Assembly (NCBI RefSeq): GCF_947492715.1
Contig: NZ_CANLNS010000002.1
Span: 464,040-528,039 of the forward strand
Source: an uncultured Psychroserpens sp.
GTDB taxonomy: Bacteria; Bacteroidota; Bacteroidia; Flavobacteriales; Flavobacteriaceae
Reading direction: 5' to 3'
DNA: 64,000 nt
The notes below the pieces were generated by a model. It did not search any database and was not told where the DNA came from. It saw only the letters and a program-made list of their open reading frames with translations. Shown piece after piece: positions 1-9,688 of the stretch (position 1 is its first letter; the number at the start of each line of letters is the position of its first letter). Made by a program: the position numbers and the translations under genes.

Positions 1-435
<435 letters not shown>

Positions 436-487
436 TCATTTTAATGTCGTTATCTATATGACAATGATTATGCCATGACAAAAAATA

Positions 488-500
488 TGACATGATGTCA
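488..500. promoter_or_regulatory. Palindrome TGACATGATGTCA between dnaK and crp-like gene
   Basis: A perfect 13-bp dyad (TGACAT-G-ATGTCA) sits in the divergent intergenic region. Further TGACA/TGTCA half sites are nearby (around 432-450, 461-480 and 543-551). This clustering suggests an operator, possibly for the Crp/Fnr-type regulator encoded immediately downstream or for heat-shock control of dnaK. The binding protein is inference. Confidence 0.35.
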
Positions 501-571
501 CAACCATTAAAATTTCAAACGAACAAAAAAACATATCTTTAAGATGACATAATTAAACCAACCCTTATACT

Positions 572-1153
572 ATGATTGATTATTACGATGTTAATTTCAA
601 TTTCATGAGTTCAATATCGCCTTTATCTAAAGCAACTTATGATAAATTATATGCTATAGCAGAGCTAAAAGAGTTTAAAGCAAAAACTAAGTTAGTAAAC
701 ATTGGAGAAGTAAGTAAAAAGTTATACCTCATAAATAAAGGTGTATTACGCTCTTACCTTATTATGGAAAATGGAAAAGAATTAACCAAATCCTTATTTA
801 CAACTGTTGAGTTTTTTGCTTCATTCACATCCATGCTTACAAAAAAACCTTCGGAGTTCATATACGAAACGCTTACCGATTGCCATATTTATGAAATAAA
901 TTACAAAGCGTTTATGAAATTATGCAACACCAACTCAGAAGTACTAAAGTTTTATTCGCGTTATTTAGAGTTTCTATTTATGGCAGGCGAACGTATGTTT
1001 ATAGAAATTTCTACAATGAACGCCAAAGAGCGGTATTTAAAACTGAAAGAGCGCATACCAAATATTGATCAATTAACGCCGCAATATCAAATTGCATCTT
1101 ACCTTAATATAACCCCTGTCCAACTTAGCAGAATTAGATCAAAGCTCTATTGA
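572..1153 (+). CDS. Crp/Fnr family transcriptional regulator
   Basis: A 193-residue protein of the Crp/Fnr type. Residues about 20-115 form a cyclic-nucleotide-binding-like beta barrel (LVNIGEVSKKLYLINKGVLR is the typical entry). Then come a dimerisation helix and a short C-terminal helix-turn-helix (IASYLNITPVQLSRIRSKLY). No iron-sulfur cysteine cluster is visible, so it is not a classical FNR oxygen sensor. The HTH is at the extreme C terminus, as in many short Bacteroidota members. It is transcribed divergently from dnaK, and a TGACATGATGTCA dyad lies upstream and could be its own operator. Its ligand and regulon are unknown. Confidence 0.88.
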   Translation: MIDYYDVNFNFMSSISPLSKATYDKLYAIAELKEFKAKTKLVNIGEVSKKLYLINKGVLRSYLIMENGKELTKSLFTTVEFFASFTSMLTKKPSEFIYETLTDCHIYEINYKAFMKLCNTNSEVLKFYSRYLEFLFMAGERMFIEISTMNAKERYLKLKERIPNIDQLTPQYQIASYLNITPVQLSRIRSKLY

Positions 1154-1194
1154 AATTATAGTTTTGGAATATAAAAACGTATCCTAATAAAAAC

Positions 1195-1202
1195 TATATT
1201 TG
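1195..1202 (+). promoter_or_regulatory. Bacteroidota -7 element upstream of sdaA
   Basis: TATATTTG matches the Bacteroidota consensus TAnnTTTG and lies 24 bases before the chosen sdaA start at 1227. I see no TTG at the ideal distance upstream, so only the -7 half is supported. Confidence 0.4.
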
Positions 1203-1226
1203 TCACACTAAAATGTGATCAATAAT

Positions 1227-2648
1227 ATGGAGTGTATTTCTGTCTTTGACATGCTCAAAATAGGTATTGGCCCTTCAAGCTCTCATACATTGGGACCATG
1301 GCGAGCTGCCGAACGTTGGATTAAAGAACTTAAGGTCGCTAAAAAGTTTGATAGCGTAGAAAGCATAAATGTTGACCTCTATGGCTCGTTATCCTTAACT
1401 GGAAAAGGACACGCCACAGATTATGCGGTACTTCTCGGATTAAGTGGTGCCGACCCAGAACGTATTCCTGTTGATTCTATTGATACGATTATTGATGCTA
1501 TTAAAAAGACAAATACCATAGTGTTTAATAATGAAACGACTCTGCCTTTTGATGTTAACACAAATATTATTTTTAACAGAAAATTTCTGCCTTATCATGC
1601 CAATGCACTTACCTTTACCGCTGTAATTAATGGAAGAAATTACAAGTCGACTTTTTATTCAATTGGTGGCGGATTTGTTGTAAAAGAAGAACGATCAAAT
1701 CACAAGAAAAATTTTGAAATAAAATGTTCTTTTCCATACCCAATAGAGAAGGGTACCGAGCTTTTAAAATTTTGTACCGATTTAAATAAATCCATTTCAG
1801 AAGTTGTTTTAGAAAATGAGAAATCAATTAGATCTGAGACTGCAATAAATGACGAGCTTAAAAGAATTTGGGATACGATGTTAGAATGTATGTACACAGG
1901 TTGTCATACAGAAGGTAGTCTTCCTGGCGGACTCAATGTTAGGCGTCGTGCCTATGACATGCATCAAAGTTTAAAAGGAGATACGCCATATTCAAATCCT
2001 GTGGAATGGATTTATGCGATTCGAAATACAGAGGTTAAATTTAGACAAATCCTTAAATGGGTAAGTTGTTTTGCTCTTGCTGTAAATGAAGTCAATGCTT
2101 CTCTAGGTCGTGTAGTTACTGCTCCTACTAATGGAAGCGCTGGTGTTATTCCTGCTGTACTTATGTACTACTTAGTTATTGAAAACCACGATGGTAATTT
2201 TGAAGACATCAAACGTTTTTTATTGGTTGCTGGTGAAATTGGAAGCATCTTTAAAAAAGGAGCCACTATAAGTGCTGCCATGGGAGGATGTCAGGCTGAA
2301 ATAGGCGTCTCATCTGCTATGGCTGCTGGTGCACTATGTGAACTCTCTGGAGGTAGTCCAGAACAAGTTTTAGTTGCTGCAGAAATTGCTATGGAACATC
2401 ATTTAGGGCTCACTTGTGATCCTATTGGTGGTTTGGTTCAAATTCCTTGTATAGAGCGAAATGCCATGGGAGCTATTAAAGCTATAAACGCTTGTGAATT
2501 AGCTTTAGATACCGATCCAAATAATGTTAAGGTCCCTTTAGATAAAGTCGTAGATACAATGTGGGAAACCGCTAAAGATATGCATACAAAATATAAAGAA
2601 ACAAGTGAAGGCGGCTTAGCCGTGCGTGTTAATATGGCCGACTGTTAA
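1227..2648 (+). CDS. sdaA: L-serine ammonia-lyase (L-serine dehydratase), iron-sulfur type
   Basis: Deaminates L-serine to pyruvate and ammonia in the cytoplasm using a [4Fe-4S] cluster. The single chain carries the N-terminal beta domain ([20 protein letters not shown], residues about 5-24) and the C-terminal alpha domain with the conserved cysteines in [18 protein letters not shown] and [12 protein letters not shown]. These are the cluster ligands of the family. Length is about 473 residues, normal for fused bacterial enzymes. I chose ATG 1227 over an in-frame GTG at 1215 because MECISVFDM is the usual family start. A perfect palindrome after the stop may terminate it. The gene is monocistronic and convergent with the next gene. 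Confidence 0.96.
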   Translation: MECISVFDMLKIGIGPSSSHTLGPWRAAERWIKELKVAKKFDSVESINVDLYGSLSLTGKGHATDYAVLLGLSGADPERIPVDSIDTIIDAIKKTNTIVFNNETTLPFDVNTNIIFNRKFLPYHANALTFTAVINGRNYKSTFYSIGGGFVVKEERSNHKKNFEIKCSFPYPIEKGTELLKFCTDLNKSISEVVLENEKSIRSETAINDELKRIWDTMLECMYTGCHTEGSLPGGLNVRRRAYDMHQSLKGDTPYSNPVEWIYAIRNTEVKFRQILKWVSCFALAVNEVNASLGRVVTAPTNGSAGVIPAVLMYYLVIENHDGNFEDIKRFLLVAGEIGSIFKKGATISAAMGGCQAEIGVSSAMAAGALCELSGGSPEQVLVAAEIAMEHHLGLTCDPIGGLVQIPCIERNAMGAIKAINACELALDTDPNNVKVPLDKVVDTMWETAKDMHTKYKETSEGGLAVRVNMADC

Positions 2649-2649
2649 T

Positions 2650-2669
2650 TTAATTTGTTAACAAATTAA
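2650..2669. terminator. Palindromic bidirectional terminator candidate
   Basis: TTAATTTGTT-AACAAATTAA is a perfect 20-bp dyad between two convergent genes. It starts just after the sdaA stop and overlaps the stop codon of the minus-strand gene. A short T tract (TCTTTTTG) follows on the plus strand. The stem is AU-rich, so strength is uncertain. Confidence 0.4.
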
Positions 2670-3130
2670 TCTTTTTGACAATTTGACTTTCGTCGTGAAT
2701 CGATTAAATAAATAATTTTCCATTTGCCTTCCGTTTTTACGAGATGAAAAGAATTTACACCACAATGACTAAATTTATCATTGAACCAAAATTCGTAATC
2801 TACCCATGCTACGGCTAAATTAGCGTCAATTTGAATATTAAATTTTGTTAAGCGTTCATCCCATTTTTGATCATCAGGCCTGTTTGCTATTGCATTTAGC
2901 AACTTATCTGGCCCTCCATCATCAACAAAGACGCCTTCACCTTTTTTATTAATAAAAGCTGTTTGCATGGTTACTTTTGGCATCATAACAGATTTCATCA
3001 TGCTTGTATCACCTTTGTGAAACCCTTCAAAAAAACGTTCAACTGTTGCTTTAACTTCATCGCTTTGTGATGTTTGAGAAAATGAAAATGTCGTTACCAA
3101 AAAGGCAATTAGAAAGATAGAGTTTTTCAT
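2666..3130 (-). CDS. Secreted SnoaL/NTF2-like protein
   Basis: A 154-residue protein with an N-terminal signal peptide (MKNSIFLIAFLVTTFSFSQ), so probably periplasmic or exported. The remainder has the cone-like NTF2/SnoaL pattern: VERFFEGFHKGDTSMMKSVM near the start, AVAWVDYEFWFN in the middle, and HLVKTEGKWKIIYLIDSRR at the end. This family often carries a small hydrophobic pocket, but no substrate can be read from the sequence. The gene stands alone, convergent with sdaA and divergent from panB. The family call is fairly secure and the function is unknown. Confidence 0.8.
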   Translation of the reverse strand: MKNSIFLIAFLVTTFSFSQTSQSDEVKATVERFFEGFHKGDTSMMKSVMMPKVTMQTAFINKKGEGVFVDDGGPDKLLNAIANRPDDQKWDERLTKFNIQIDANLAVAWVDYEFWFNDKFSHCGVNSFHLVKTEGKWKIIYLIDSRRKSNCQKD

Positions 3131-3235
3131 GAGTTTAAAATTTCAGTTAAATTATAAAATAAATCGTTTTTAGCACTCAGAATAAATAAAGTTTAACAAA
3201 ACTCTGTATTTTTACGGATAATTAATTTTTACAAT

Positions 3236-4054
3236 ATGTCTGTAGCAAAAAAAGATTACAAAAGAATTACTGTGAAGTCTCTTGTTGACATGAAACAAAA
3301 CAACGAGAAAATATCAATGCTTACGGCTTACGATTACACCATGGCTAAAATTGTTGATGAAGCTGGTGTAGATGTTATTTTAGTTGGTGATTCGGCAAGT
3401 AATGTCATGGCGGGACATGAAACAACTTTACCTATTACTCTAGATCAAATGATTTATCATGCTTCCTCTGTTGTAAGGGCAATTGATAGGGCTTTAGTTG
3501 TAGTTGATTTGCCTTTTGGAAGTTACCAAAGTGATCCAAAAGAAGCGCTCCGTTCGGCCATTAGAATCATGAAAGAATCTGGAGGACATGCTGTTAAAAT
3601 GGAAGGCGGCAAAGAAGTTAAAGAATCTATTAAACGCATTCTAAATGCGGGGATTCCTGTGATGGGACATCTAGGTTTAACGCCACAATCTATTTATAAA
3701 TTTGGAACATATACTGTTAGAGCCAAAGAAGAACAAGAGGCAAAACAATTAAAGGATGATGCTTTAATGTTGGAAAAGGCAGGATGTTTTGGAATTGTTC
3801 TTGAAAAAATCCCTGCAAAGTTAGCTCAAGAAGTTGCAGAAAGTGTCTCTATTCCTGTAATTGGTATTGGTGCTGGCGCTGGTGTTGATGGTCAGGTTCT
3901 TGTATTACATGACATGATTGGTATGACACATGAATTCAATCCGCGTTTTCTACGACGTTATATGAACTTATATGAAGACATGACCAAAGCTATTGGTCTA
4001 TATGTTGATGATGTAAAAGCCGTTAAATTCCCTAATGACAAAGAGCAATATTAA
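3236..4054 (+). CDS. panB: 3-methyl-2-oxobutanoate hydroxymethyltransferase
   Basis: First step of pantothenate (vitamin B5, coenzyme A) synthesis: transfers a hydroxymethyl group from methylenetetrahydrofolate to 2-oxoisovalerate. The 272 residues show the family motifs: metal ligands D52 in [15 protein letters not shown] and D91 in [12 protein letters not shown]123 in VKMEGG, the catalytic glutamate region VLEKIPA, and [14 protein letters not shown]. The length is typical. The next gene starts four bases after its stop, so panB, the cupin and the RluA-type gene probably form one transcript, although their functions are unrelated. Confidence 0.97.
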   Translation: MSVAKKDYKRITVKSLVDMKQNNEKISMLTAYDYTMAKIVDEAGVDVILVGDSASNVMAGHETTLPITLDQMIYHASSVVRAIDRALVVVDLPFGSYQSDPKEALRSAIRIMKESGGHAVKMEGGKEVKESIKRILNAGIPVMGHLGLTPQSIYKFGTYTVRAKEEQEAKQLKDDALMLEKAGCFGIVLEKIPAKLAQEVAESVSIPVIGIGAGAGVDGQVLVLHDMIGMTHEFNPRFLRRYMNLYEDMTKAIGLYVDDVKAVKFPNDKEQY

Positions 4055-4058
4055 ATTA

Positions 4059-4559
4059 ATGGATTCATTAGATACTATTGTTCAGACATTAGAATTGAAA
4101 CCACATCCTGAAGGTGGTTATTATAAGGAAACCTATCGTAGTGAGGGTGTCATTTCTAAAGATTGCTTACCTCAAGTATTTCAAGACCAACGACATTATT
4201 GTACAGGAATTTATTATCTACTTAAATCTGATGATTTTTCGGCCTTTCACAAGATAAATCAAGATGAAATGTGGCATTTCTATATGGGAGATGCTTTAGA
4301 GTTAACCATGATTTCTGAAGACGGTGCTTTATCTACCGTAATGATTGGCAATGATATTCTTAATGGACAAGTACCTCAATTTGTAGTACCTAAAAATTAT
4401 TGGTTTGCGGCAAAAATTTCAAAGCCTAATAGCTTTTCTTTTTTAGGATGCACAGTTGCTCCTGGTTTTGACTTTAGAGATTTCACTTTAGCATCTTGTA
4501 AAAGCCTTACTGAGCTATTTCCACAGCATGAGACTGTCATAAAATCTTTAACAAGGTAA
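4059..4559 (+). CDS. DUF985 (cupin_5) family protein
   Basis: A 166-residue single-domain cupin of the DUF985 type. It opens with LELKPHPEGGYYKETYRS and contains ALELTMI and FVVPKNYWFAAK, hallmark segments of the family; H and E residues typical of a cupin metal pocket are present (FHKINQDEMWHFYMG). Enzymatic role is unproven for most members. I chose ATG 4059, four bases after the panB stop. An in-frame ATG at 4035 would overlap panB by 20 bases and add eight non-homologous residues. Translational coupling with panB is likely. Confidence 0.86.
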   Translation: MDSLDTIVQTLELKPHPEGGYYKETYRSEGVISKDCLPQVFQDQRHYCTGIYYLLKSDDFSAFHKINQDEMWHFYMGDALELTMISEDGALSTVMIGNDILNGQVPQFVVPKNYWFAAKISKPNSFSFLGCTVAPGFDFRDFTLASCKSLTELFPQHETVIKSLTR

Positions 4560-4565
4560 ATTTAC

Positions 4566-5273
4566 ATGTCTGATTTAAAAAAAATAGTATCAAATAAAAC
4601 TAATCTCCAAGTTTTGTACGAAGACAATCATATTATCATTGTCAATAAGCGTGCTGGTGATATTGTACAAGGCGACAAAACCGGAGACATGCCTTTAAGT
4701 GATGTTGTAAAAGCCTATATCAAAGATAAATACAACAAACCTGGTAATGTGTATTTAGGTGTAGTACATCGCTTGGATAGGCCAACGACTGGCATTGTAT
4801 TGTTTTCAAAAACGAGTAAAGCCTTACCCCGACTCAATAAATTATTTGCCGAAAAAAAAACCTCTAAAACCTACTGGGCTATTGTAAAACAGTTACCTCA
4901 AAAACCAGAAGGCACCTTAATTAATTGGCTCAAAAAAAACCCAAAGAATAACAAATCGACAGCGTATACAAAAGAAGTTGAAGGCAGTAAAAAAGCAATT
5001 TTGCATTTCAAAACATTAAAAACGCTTGACAACTATTACCTACTAGAGATTGCGTTAGAAACGGGAAGACATCACCAAATTAGGAGTCAGTTATCATCCG
5101 TAGGATCACCTATTAAGGGTGATTTAAAATATGGCTTTGGGCGTAGTAATAAAGATGCTAGCATTAGTTTACATGCAAGGCGTTTAGAGTTTATTCACCC
5201 TGTATCAAAAAATATGATTGATGTTGTAGCACCTTTACCAAAAAACCCAATATGGCAAGCCTGTGAGTATTAG
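4566..5273 (+). CDS. RluA-family RNA pseudouridine synthase
   Basis: Converts uridine to pseudouridine in rRNA or tRNA. The catalytic motif HRLDRPTTG is present with the nucleophilic aspartate at residue 71, followed by the KTYWAIV strand and ALETGRHHQIRSQL, another RluA family block. At 235 residues it lacks an N-terminal S4 domain, like RluC/TruC-type short members. The exact target base cannot be read. It follows the cupin gene by six bases, and its stop overlaps by four bases the stop of the convergent sensor kinase gene. Confidence 0.92.
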   Translation: MSDLKKIVSNKTNLQVLYEDNHIIIVNKRAGDIVQGDKTGDMPLSDVVKAYIKDKYNKPGNVYLGVVHRLDRPTTGIVLFSKTSKALPRLNKLFAEKKTSKTYWAIVKQLPQKPEGTLINWLKKNPKNNKSTAYTKEVEGSKKAILHFKTLKTLDNYYLLEIALETGRHHQIRSQLSSVGSPIKGDLKYGFGRSNKDASISLHARRLEFIHPVSKNMIDVVAPLPKNPIWQACEY

Positions 5274-6091
5274 TTATTGAAGGGATAGTTAATAGTGAGT
5301 TCAACGCCTTCATTTGGTTGTGATGTCATCTTAAATGTTGCTCCTATAAGTTCTGCTCTACTTTTCATATTTATAAGTCCTGATCCTTTTTCAGCAGTAT
5401 CGACATCAAAACCTTTACCATCATCGGATGCTATAATATCTACTTGATCTGGTTTGTAATTTAAAGCCACCTTTAAGTTATCGGCTTCAGAATATTTTAC
5501 AGAATTTGAGAAGAATTCTTGAAGAATTCTAAAGATTATAATCTCATGTTTTTTATTCTTAAGTTCTTGGCGCTCTCCTTTAACGTGCAACTCGGCCGAA
5601 GCAAATTTCATGCGTTTTAAACGACTAAGTTCATTGGTGATAGAGTCTTCAAATCCAATATTTAATATAACCTCATTATTAAGTGATTTTGACAATGACC
5701 TTACTTCTTTCAAACTTTCTTTTACAATATCGGAGGTTTCATTAACTTTTGATTTCACATCGTCTGGTACTTTAGTGCCAAGCATATTAAGTTGCATACT
5801 GGCATAAGCTAGTAATTGGCCTACGTTATCGTGCAATTCCCATCCAATATGTTTTAGTGTTTGTTCTTGAATTTCTGTTTGTGTACGCGAGATTTCTTCA
5901 TCAAACTCCTGTTGTTGTTTAACTTTATCTAAAAGAAGCTTGTTCTTTCGTTTCTGAAAGGTCACAAAAAACAAGATTACCATTATTGAAAGCAATAATA
6001 TAGCAAAAATAACATATGCGATTAGAGCTATTTGCTCCTCGTTTATTCCTTGCTCTTCTTGAGTGAGTACCAAAAACCGAATGTATAACAT
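5270..6091 (-). CDS. Membrane-anchored sensor histidine kinase (HisKA_3/NarX-type)
   Basis: One transmembrane helix (residues about 20-45) is followed by a coiled linker, the phospho-acceptor motif WELHDNVGQLL with H87 as the probable phosphorylated histidine, and a C-terminal ATPase domain (N box EFFSNSVKY, G1 DDGKGF, G2 GSGLINM). There is no periplasmic sensor domain, so sensing may come from the membrane protein encoded just upstream. The start overlaps that gene by 49 bases; no better ATG is available. The partner response regulator is not adjacent and may lie elsewhere. It is the last gene of a three-gene minus-strand operon. Confidence 0.88.
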   Translation of the reverse strand: MLYIRFLVLTQEEQGINEEQIALIAYVIFAILLLSIMVILFFVTFQKRKNKLLLDKVKQQQEFDEEISRTQTEIQEQTLKHIGWELHDNVGQLLAYASMQLNMLGTKVPDDVKSKVNETSDIVKESLKEVRSLSKSLNNEVILNIGFEDSITNELSRLKRMKFASAELHVKGERQELKNKKHEIIIFRILQEFFSNSVKYSEADNLKVALNYKPDQVDIIASDDGKGFDVDTAEKGSGLINMKSRAELIGATFKMTSQPNEGVELTINYPFNN

Positions 6092-6753
6092 AGATAGGTA
6101 AATATATTTATAAATAGTAATAACAAGTATCTAAACGATACAAAATCTGTATTTACAGCTAAAAAATAACTGTCAAATATAAATAATGGTGTGGCGCATA
6201 AATACCATAACAACAAGGCAATACTCACATAAAATGATGGGAGTTTATAATAAGTTAAAATTTCGTCGCTGCGCATTAACTCAATAAAATACAAGATAAC
6301 ATATGCACAAACAGCGACCGCTCCAAAAATATAGTTATAGGGTAATGATCTTAGAAAAAATCCGTCAGTAAACGTAAAAAAAACAAAAGCAAATAAGCTG
6401 TATGCTATAAAAATACTTCTAATTATTATTTGAAATAGCTTAGTGGACATTAAATTAGAATAAAACAACCCTATGAGTCCAATCGCCAAAAAAGAATAGA
6501 CATTATACAACCATCTATTATAACAAAAGTAACTATTCTTGATTTTTACAAACCAATCATAACTATAGTTATTTTGCATTATATAAGTATAATGGCCCAC
6601 TAATTCTGTAAAAAAAGTGAGCCATAGATAAATAACAAAAATCTTTAATACTGAATTTTTATTCTTTCTTAAATATAAAGTGCCAGACAACGCTGCAATA
6701 AATTCTACCGCGTTGGTAATTATTGTGCTGTTATCAAATAAAAATTCCTTCAA
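6043..6753 (-). CDS. Seven-helix integral membrane protein, kinase operon
   Basis: A 236-residue protein made almost wholly of hydrophobic helices (I count about seven), with short loops and a lysine-rich C terminus (FWYSLKKSKE). No enzymatic motif is visible. It precedes and overlaps the sensor kinase gene, and the kinase has only one membrane helix. The two may therefore form a sensor complex; this is inference from gene order. The family is not one I can name with confidence. Confidence 0.75.
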   Translation of the reverse strand: MKEFLFDNSTIITNAVEFIAALSGTLYLRKNKNSVLKIFVIYLWLTFFTELVGHYTYIMQNNYSYDWFVKIKNSYFCYNRWLYNVYSFLAIGLIGLFYSNLMSTKLFQIIIRSIFIAYSLFAFVFFTFTDGFFLRSLPYNYIFGAVAVCAYVILYFIELMRSDEILTYYKLPSFYVSIALLLWYLCATPLFIFDSYFLAVNTDFVSFRYLLLLFINIFTYLCYTFGFWYSLKKSKE

Positions 6754-6764
6754 ATATAATCTGG

Positions 6765-7280
6765 TTATTGAGGATAATTAGCACCTGGAGGGCTTCCTTC
6801 TCCTCCCATATCCAATCCATTTCCTCCAGGAATGTCACCATTTCCACCTCCTTGTTTCATATTTGCCATGCCTCCTTCAGATTTGGTTAAATAACCTGTT
6901 GGCACAAACAAAAATGTTGAATAACCGGGGCGCTCAATTCCTGCTGGCAATGCACCAGGATAGATTCTAACACCATCCATTGTGTATCCTAATTCTCCTG
7001 CTTGTTTTTCTGCAAGTGTAAGGAAATTGCGTAAATCTTCCAAGGAATACCATGATGATCGGTTATCTCCGCTTTGTACGCCTCTAAAAACAGTATTATT
7101 AATGCTGTCATACCTAGGGTTGTAGGCTTCGGTTAATACTTTAATCTCTTTTGGCGTAATAATGCCTTTTGGTGTTGGTGTATCACTCATACCGTCTTGA
7201 TTTTTATTATTATGAAAATAAAAATACATGGCAGCAGCGCCAATAATAATCCCTAAAATAATTGGTCCTAGTCTTTTCAT
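6765..7280 (-). CDS. Membrane-anchored protein of unknown function, glycine-rich tail
   Basis: A 171-residue protein with an N-terminal membrane anchor (LGPIILGIIIGAAAMYFYF), a soluble middle of about 110 residues (ITPKEIKVLTEAYNPRYDSI, then FRGVQSG and SSWYSLEDLRNFL), and a Gly/Met/Pro-rich tail. It is the first gene of the operon leading to the membrane protein and the kinase, with an 11-base gap. I do not recognise a named domain. A role in the same signalling unit is inferred from position only. Confidence 0.72.
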   Translation of the reverse strand: MKRLGPIILGIIIGAAAMYFYFHNNKNQDGMSDTPTPKGIITPKEIKVLTEAYNPRYDSINNTVFRGVQSGDNRSSWYSLEDLRNFLTLAEKQAGELGYTMDGVRIYPGALPAGIERPGYSTFLFVPTGYLTKSEGGMANMKQGGGNGDIPGGNGLDMGGEGSPPGANYPQ

Positions 7281-7371
7281 AATTTGGTTAGTTTTGAATT
7301 AATTGCATTGTAATGTATATAAAATCTTAATACAAAACCACTATTTATGTTAAAATTTAGGTTTTTTCTTA

Positions 7372-8220
7372 CTATTTTATACATTTAAACCGAATCTTGT
7401 CACCTAAAGACTTTTGTGCCAGGATATTGATTGCGTCTTTTGATAATTGTAAAATTCTTGGGTATCCACCAGTGGTTTGACCATCTCTCATTAAGGTGAT
7501 TAATTGTCCAGATGGCGTGAGTTGCACAGTTCCTGGCAAAACAAGTGATGTTATGATTTCATCTAAATCATTTACAAACAATTCATTAAACTGATAGGCC
7601 ATTCTATTGCTCTCAGTAGAAATACTAAAAGTTTGATGAAACAGGAGCTTCTGTTGTGCTACACTCAGTTGTTTAAATTCTGGCCCCATAAATACATCTA
7701 CATCAAGAGTTTGAAAGTGTTTTTCATTAACTTTAATAGAAACTAAGCTGTCAGTATTTCTATTATGGAGACTAGAAATAGGTAACTTATCTCCTCTTTC
7801 TATTTTAAATTTGGAGGTAATTCCTTGATACATACTTCTACTTCCCAAAACGATTTCAGTACGAAATCCGCCAAGTACTGAAATGTAACATCTACAACCA
7901 TACTGCAACTTACCAAAACGCAATACGTCATTTTCTTTAACTGAAATAGCCTTGTTATTTCTAACCGTTTGTCCATTTAAATTGGGCTGCATTAGCGCTC
8001 CTGTAATACAAATAAGGGTTGCTGTATTGAACTTAAGTTGCGGACCATTAATTGTACATTCCATAACAGCAGCTCCTTTTTCATTTCCTAATATAGAATT
8101 CCCTAGAGTTGCTGAATAAGTATCCATAACACCCGAATATGGAACACCATAGTCTTGCATTCCAAATCTTCCAAAATCTTGTATGGTATCAAATAAGCCT
8201 GCTTTTAGGACATCAACCAT
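7372..8220 (-). CDS. pxpC: 5-oxoprolinase subunit PxpC (biotin-dependent carboxyltransferase-like)
   Basis: Subunit of the bacterial 5-oxoprolinase PxpABC, which hydrolyses 5-oxo-L-proline to glutamate with ATP. The protein opens with VLKAGLFDTIQDFGRFGMQ and YGVPYSGVMD and ends with a TPSGQLITLMRDGQTTGGYPR block, both diagnostic for the AHS2/YbgK family. I chose ATG 8220, overlapping pxpB by eight bases; an upstream GTG at 8232 adds only four residues. It is the last gene of the minus-strand operon DUF2891-Nramp-pxpA-pxpB-pxpC. Confidence 0.93.
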   Translation of the reverse strand: MVDVLKAGLFDTIQDFGRFGMQDYGVPYSGVMDTYSATLGNSILGNEKGAAVMECTINGPQLKFNTATLICITGALMQPNLNGQTVRNNKAISVKENDVLRFGKLQYGCRCYISVLGGFRTEIVLGSRSMYQGITSKFKIERGDKLPISSLHNRNTDSLVSIKVNEKHFQTLDVDVFMGPEFKQLSVAQQKLLFHQTFSISTESNRMAYQFNELFVNDLDEIITSLVLPGTVQLTPSGQLITLMRDGQTTGGYPRILQLSKDAINILAQKSLGDKIRFKCIK

Positions 8221-8947
8221 CAAACACCTCACTTTCTAATTGGTAAGTTCCGTTTTTTATTTGTTCAACTAATACCTTATACTCTGAATTAGGTATTGGA
8301 ACAAATTGAACTTGATCTCCTGCCTGGGCAAAACATGGATTCTCATTGGCTGACTTAAAAAACTCTATAGGAGAATTACCTATAATATGCCATCCTCCCG
8401 GACTTACATTAGGGTAAATTCCTGTTTGACCTCCTCCAATAGCGACTGCTCCCTTTTTAAGACGTATTCGTGGTTTTGATCTTCTTGGAAAATGAAGCCG
8501 CTTATCCAATCCGCCTAAGTACAAAAAGCCGGGTAAAAACCCAATAAAAAAGATGGTATATATTGGTTCATAATGTAACCGTACAACTTCAGATTTTGAC
8601 AGTTTATTTTGTTTAGAAACAACATCTAAATCTAAGCCAAACTCTTCATCGTAACACACAGGAATTCGCCACAATTTAAACGTTGGTCTATTTATGCATA
8701 CTCGTGTATCGTATAAGGATTTCAACGTTGAAATTTCATCATTGATTTTATCAATAGCGAAATCATAAATAACTAATATCGAGTTGTATGCATTATTTAT
8801 TTGAATTATTCCTTTAATATTATAATTTAAGATCATATTTTTAAAAGACAGCACATCATAGACAATGCTTTTAGTGATTTCAGGAGGCCATTCTACTAAA
8901 ATTGAGTCTTCAGAAAAGCGTCGATATGTAAGTTCAAAATTCGTCAA
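8213..8947 (-). CDS. pxpB: 5-oxoprolinase subunit PxpB (AHS1/KipI family)
   Basis: Second subunit of the 5-oxoprolinase complex. Family blocks are clear: RIPVCYDEEFGLDLDVVS, the YTIFFIGFLPGFLYLGGL region, and RKGAVAIGGGQTGIYP-like residues just after it (here LKKGAVAIGGGQTGIY). The reading frame has no ATG near its beginning, so the start is a TTG at 8947, seven bases downstream of the pxpA stop region. It overlaps pxpC by eight bases, which implies coupled translation of the subunits. Confidence 0.93.
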   Translation of the reverse strand: MTNFELTYRRFSEDSILVEWPPEITKSIVYDVLSFKNMILNYNIKGIIQINNAYNSILVIYDFAIDKINDEISTLKSLYDTRVCINRPTFKLWRIPVCYDEEFGLDLDVVSKQNKLSKSEVVRLHYEPIYTIFFIGFLPGFLYLGGLDKRLHFPRRSKPRIRLKKGAVAIGGGQTGIYPNVSPGGWHIIGNSPIEFFKSANENPCFAQAGDQVQFVPIPNSEYKVLVEQIKNGTYQLESEVFDG

Positions 8948-8953
8948 ATATGC

Positions 8954-9688
8954 TTAAGAAATTTCAATATTATTCTCCTTTAATTTACCAACTAAATGCT
9001 CTAAATTATTTAGCACATTCTTATGATCGCCATGAATACAAAACGTATCTGCTTTTACTTCTATCTCTACTCCAGTCACAGTCATTATTTTTCCGTTTAA
9101 AATCATGTGACACATATGCTCAAACATGTGATCAGCATCATCTATTAAAGCTGTTTTTTGCTGACGTGACACCAAGGTTAAATCCTCATTATAATTTCGG
9201 TCTACAAAAGCCTCATACATCACTTGCAAACCTTCTTGCTTAGCTATTTCGGCACTAAGAGAATGATAAGGCGCGTACAGCACCAAACCACTATCAATAT
9301 CATTCACAGCTTTTATGATAGTGCGCGCAACCGATTTATCAACCACAGCAGCGTTATACAAAGCGCCATGAGGTTTAACATGATGCAAGTTAAGTCCTTT
9401 ATTTCCAAGAATAGTTTTCAATGACATTATCTGCGTATAAACAGTATCATAAAGAGCTTCTGGTGACATATTCAATAACTTTCTACCAAAGTTCTCTTTA
9501 TCAGGAAATGAAGGATGTGCGCCAATTTTTACATTATATTTTTCTGCTAAATCAGCCACTATACTCATAGTCATCTTATTTCCGGCATGACCGCCACAAG
9601 CAATATTACAAGAAGAAATAAAGGGCATCAGGAACGCTTCGTTACCAACACCTTCCCCTAAATCGCAATTAATATCAATTTCTATCAT
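8954..9688 (-). CDS. pxpA: 5-oxoprolinase subunit PxpA (LamB/YcsF family)
   Basis: Third 5-oxoprolinase subunit. The N terminus IDINCDLGEGVGNE, the CNIACGGHAGN block and KPHGALYN are classic LamB/YcsF signatures. At 244 residues the length is normal. Its ATG overlaps the stop of the upstream Nramp-like gene in the arrangement TAATG, so the two are translationally coupled. The complex scavenges 5-oxoproline formed spontaneously from glutamine or glutamate, and coupling to a transporter suggests that uptake of the compound is part of the job here. Confidence 0.95.
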   Translation of the reverse strand: MIEIDINCDLGEGVGNEAFLMPFISSCNIACGGHAGNKMTMSIVADLAEKYNVKIGAHPSFPDKENFGRKLLNMSPEALYDTVYTQIMSLKTILGNKGLNLHHVKPHGALYNAAVVDKSVARTIIKAVNDIDSGLVLYAPYHSLSAEIAKQEGLQVMYEAFVDRNYNEDLTLVSRQQKTALIDDADHMFEHMCHMILNGKIMTVTGVEIEVKADTFCIHGDHKNVLNNLEHLVGKLKENNIEIS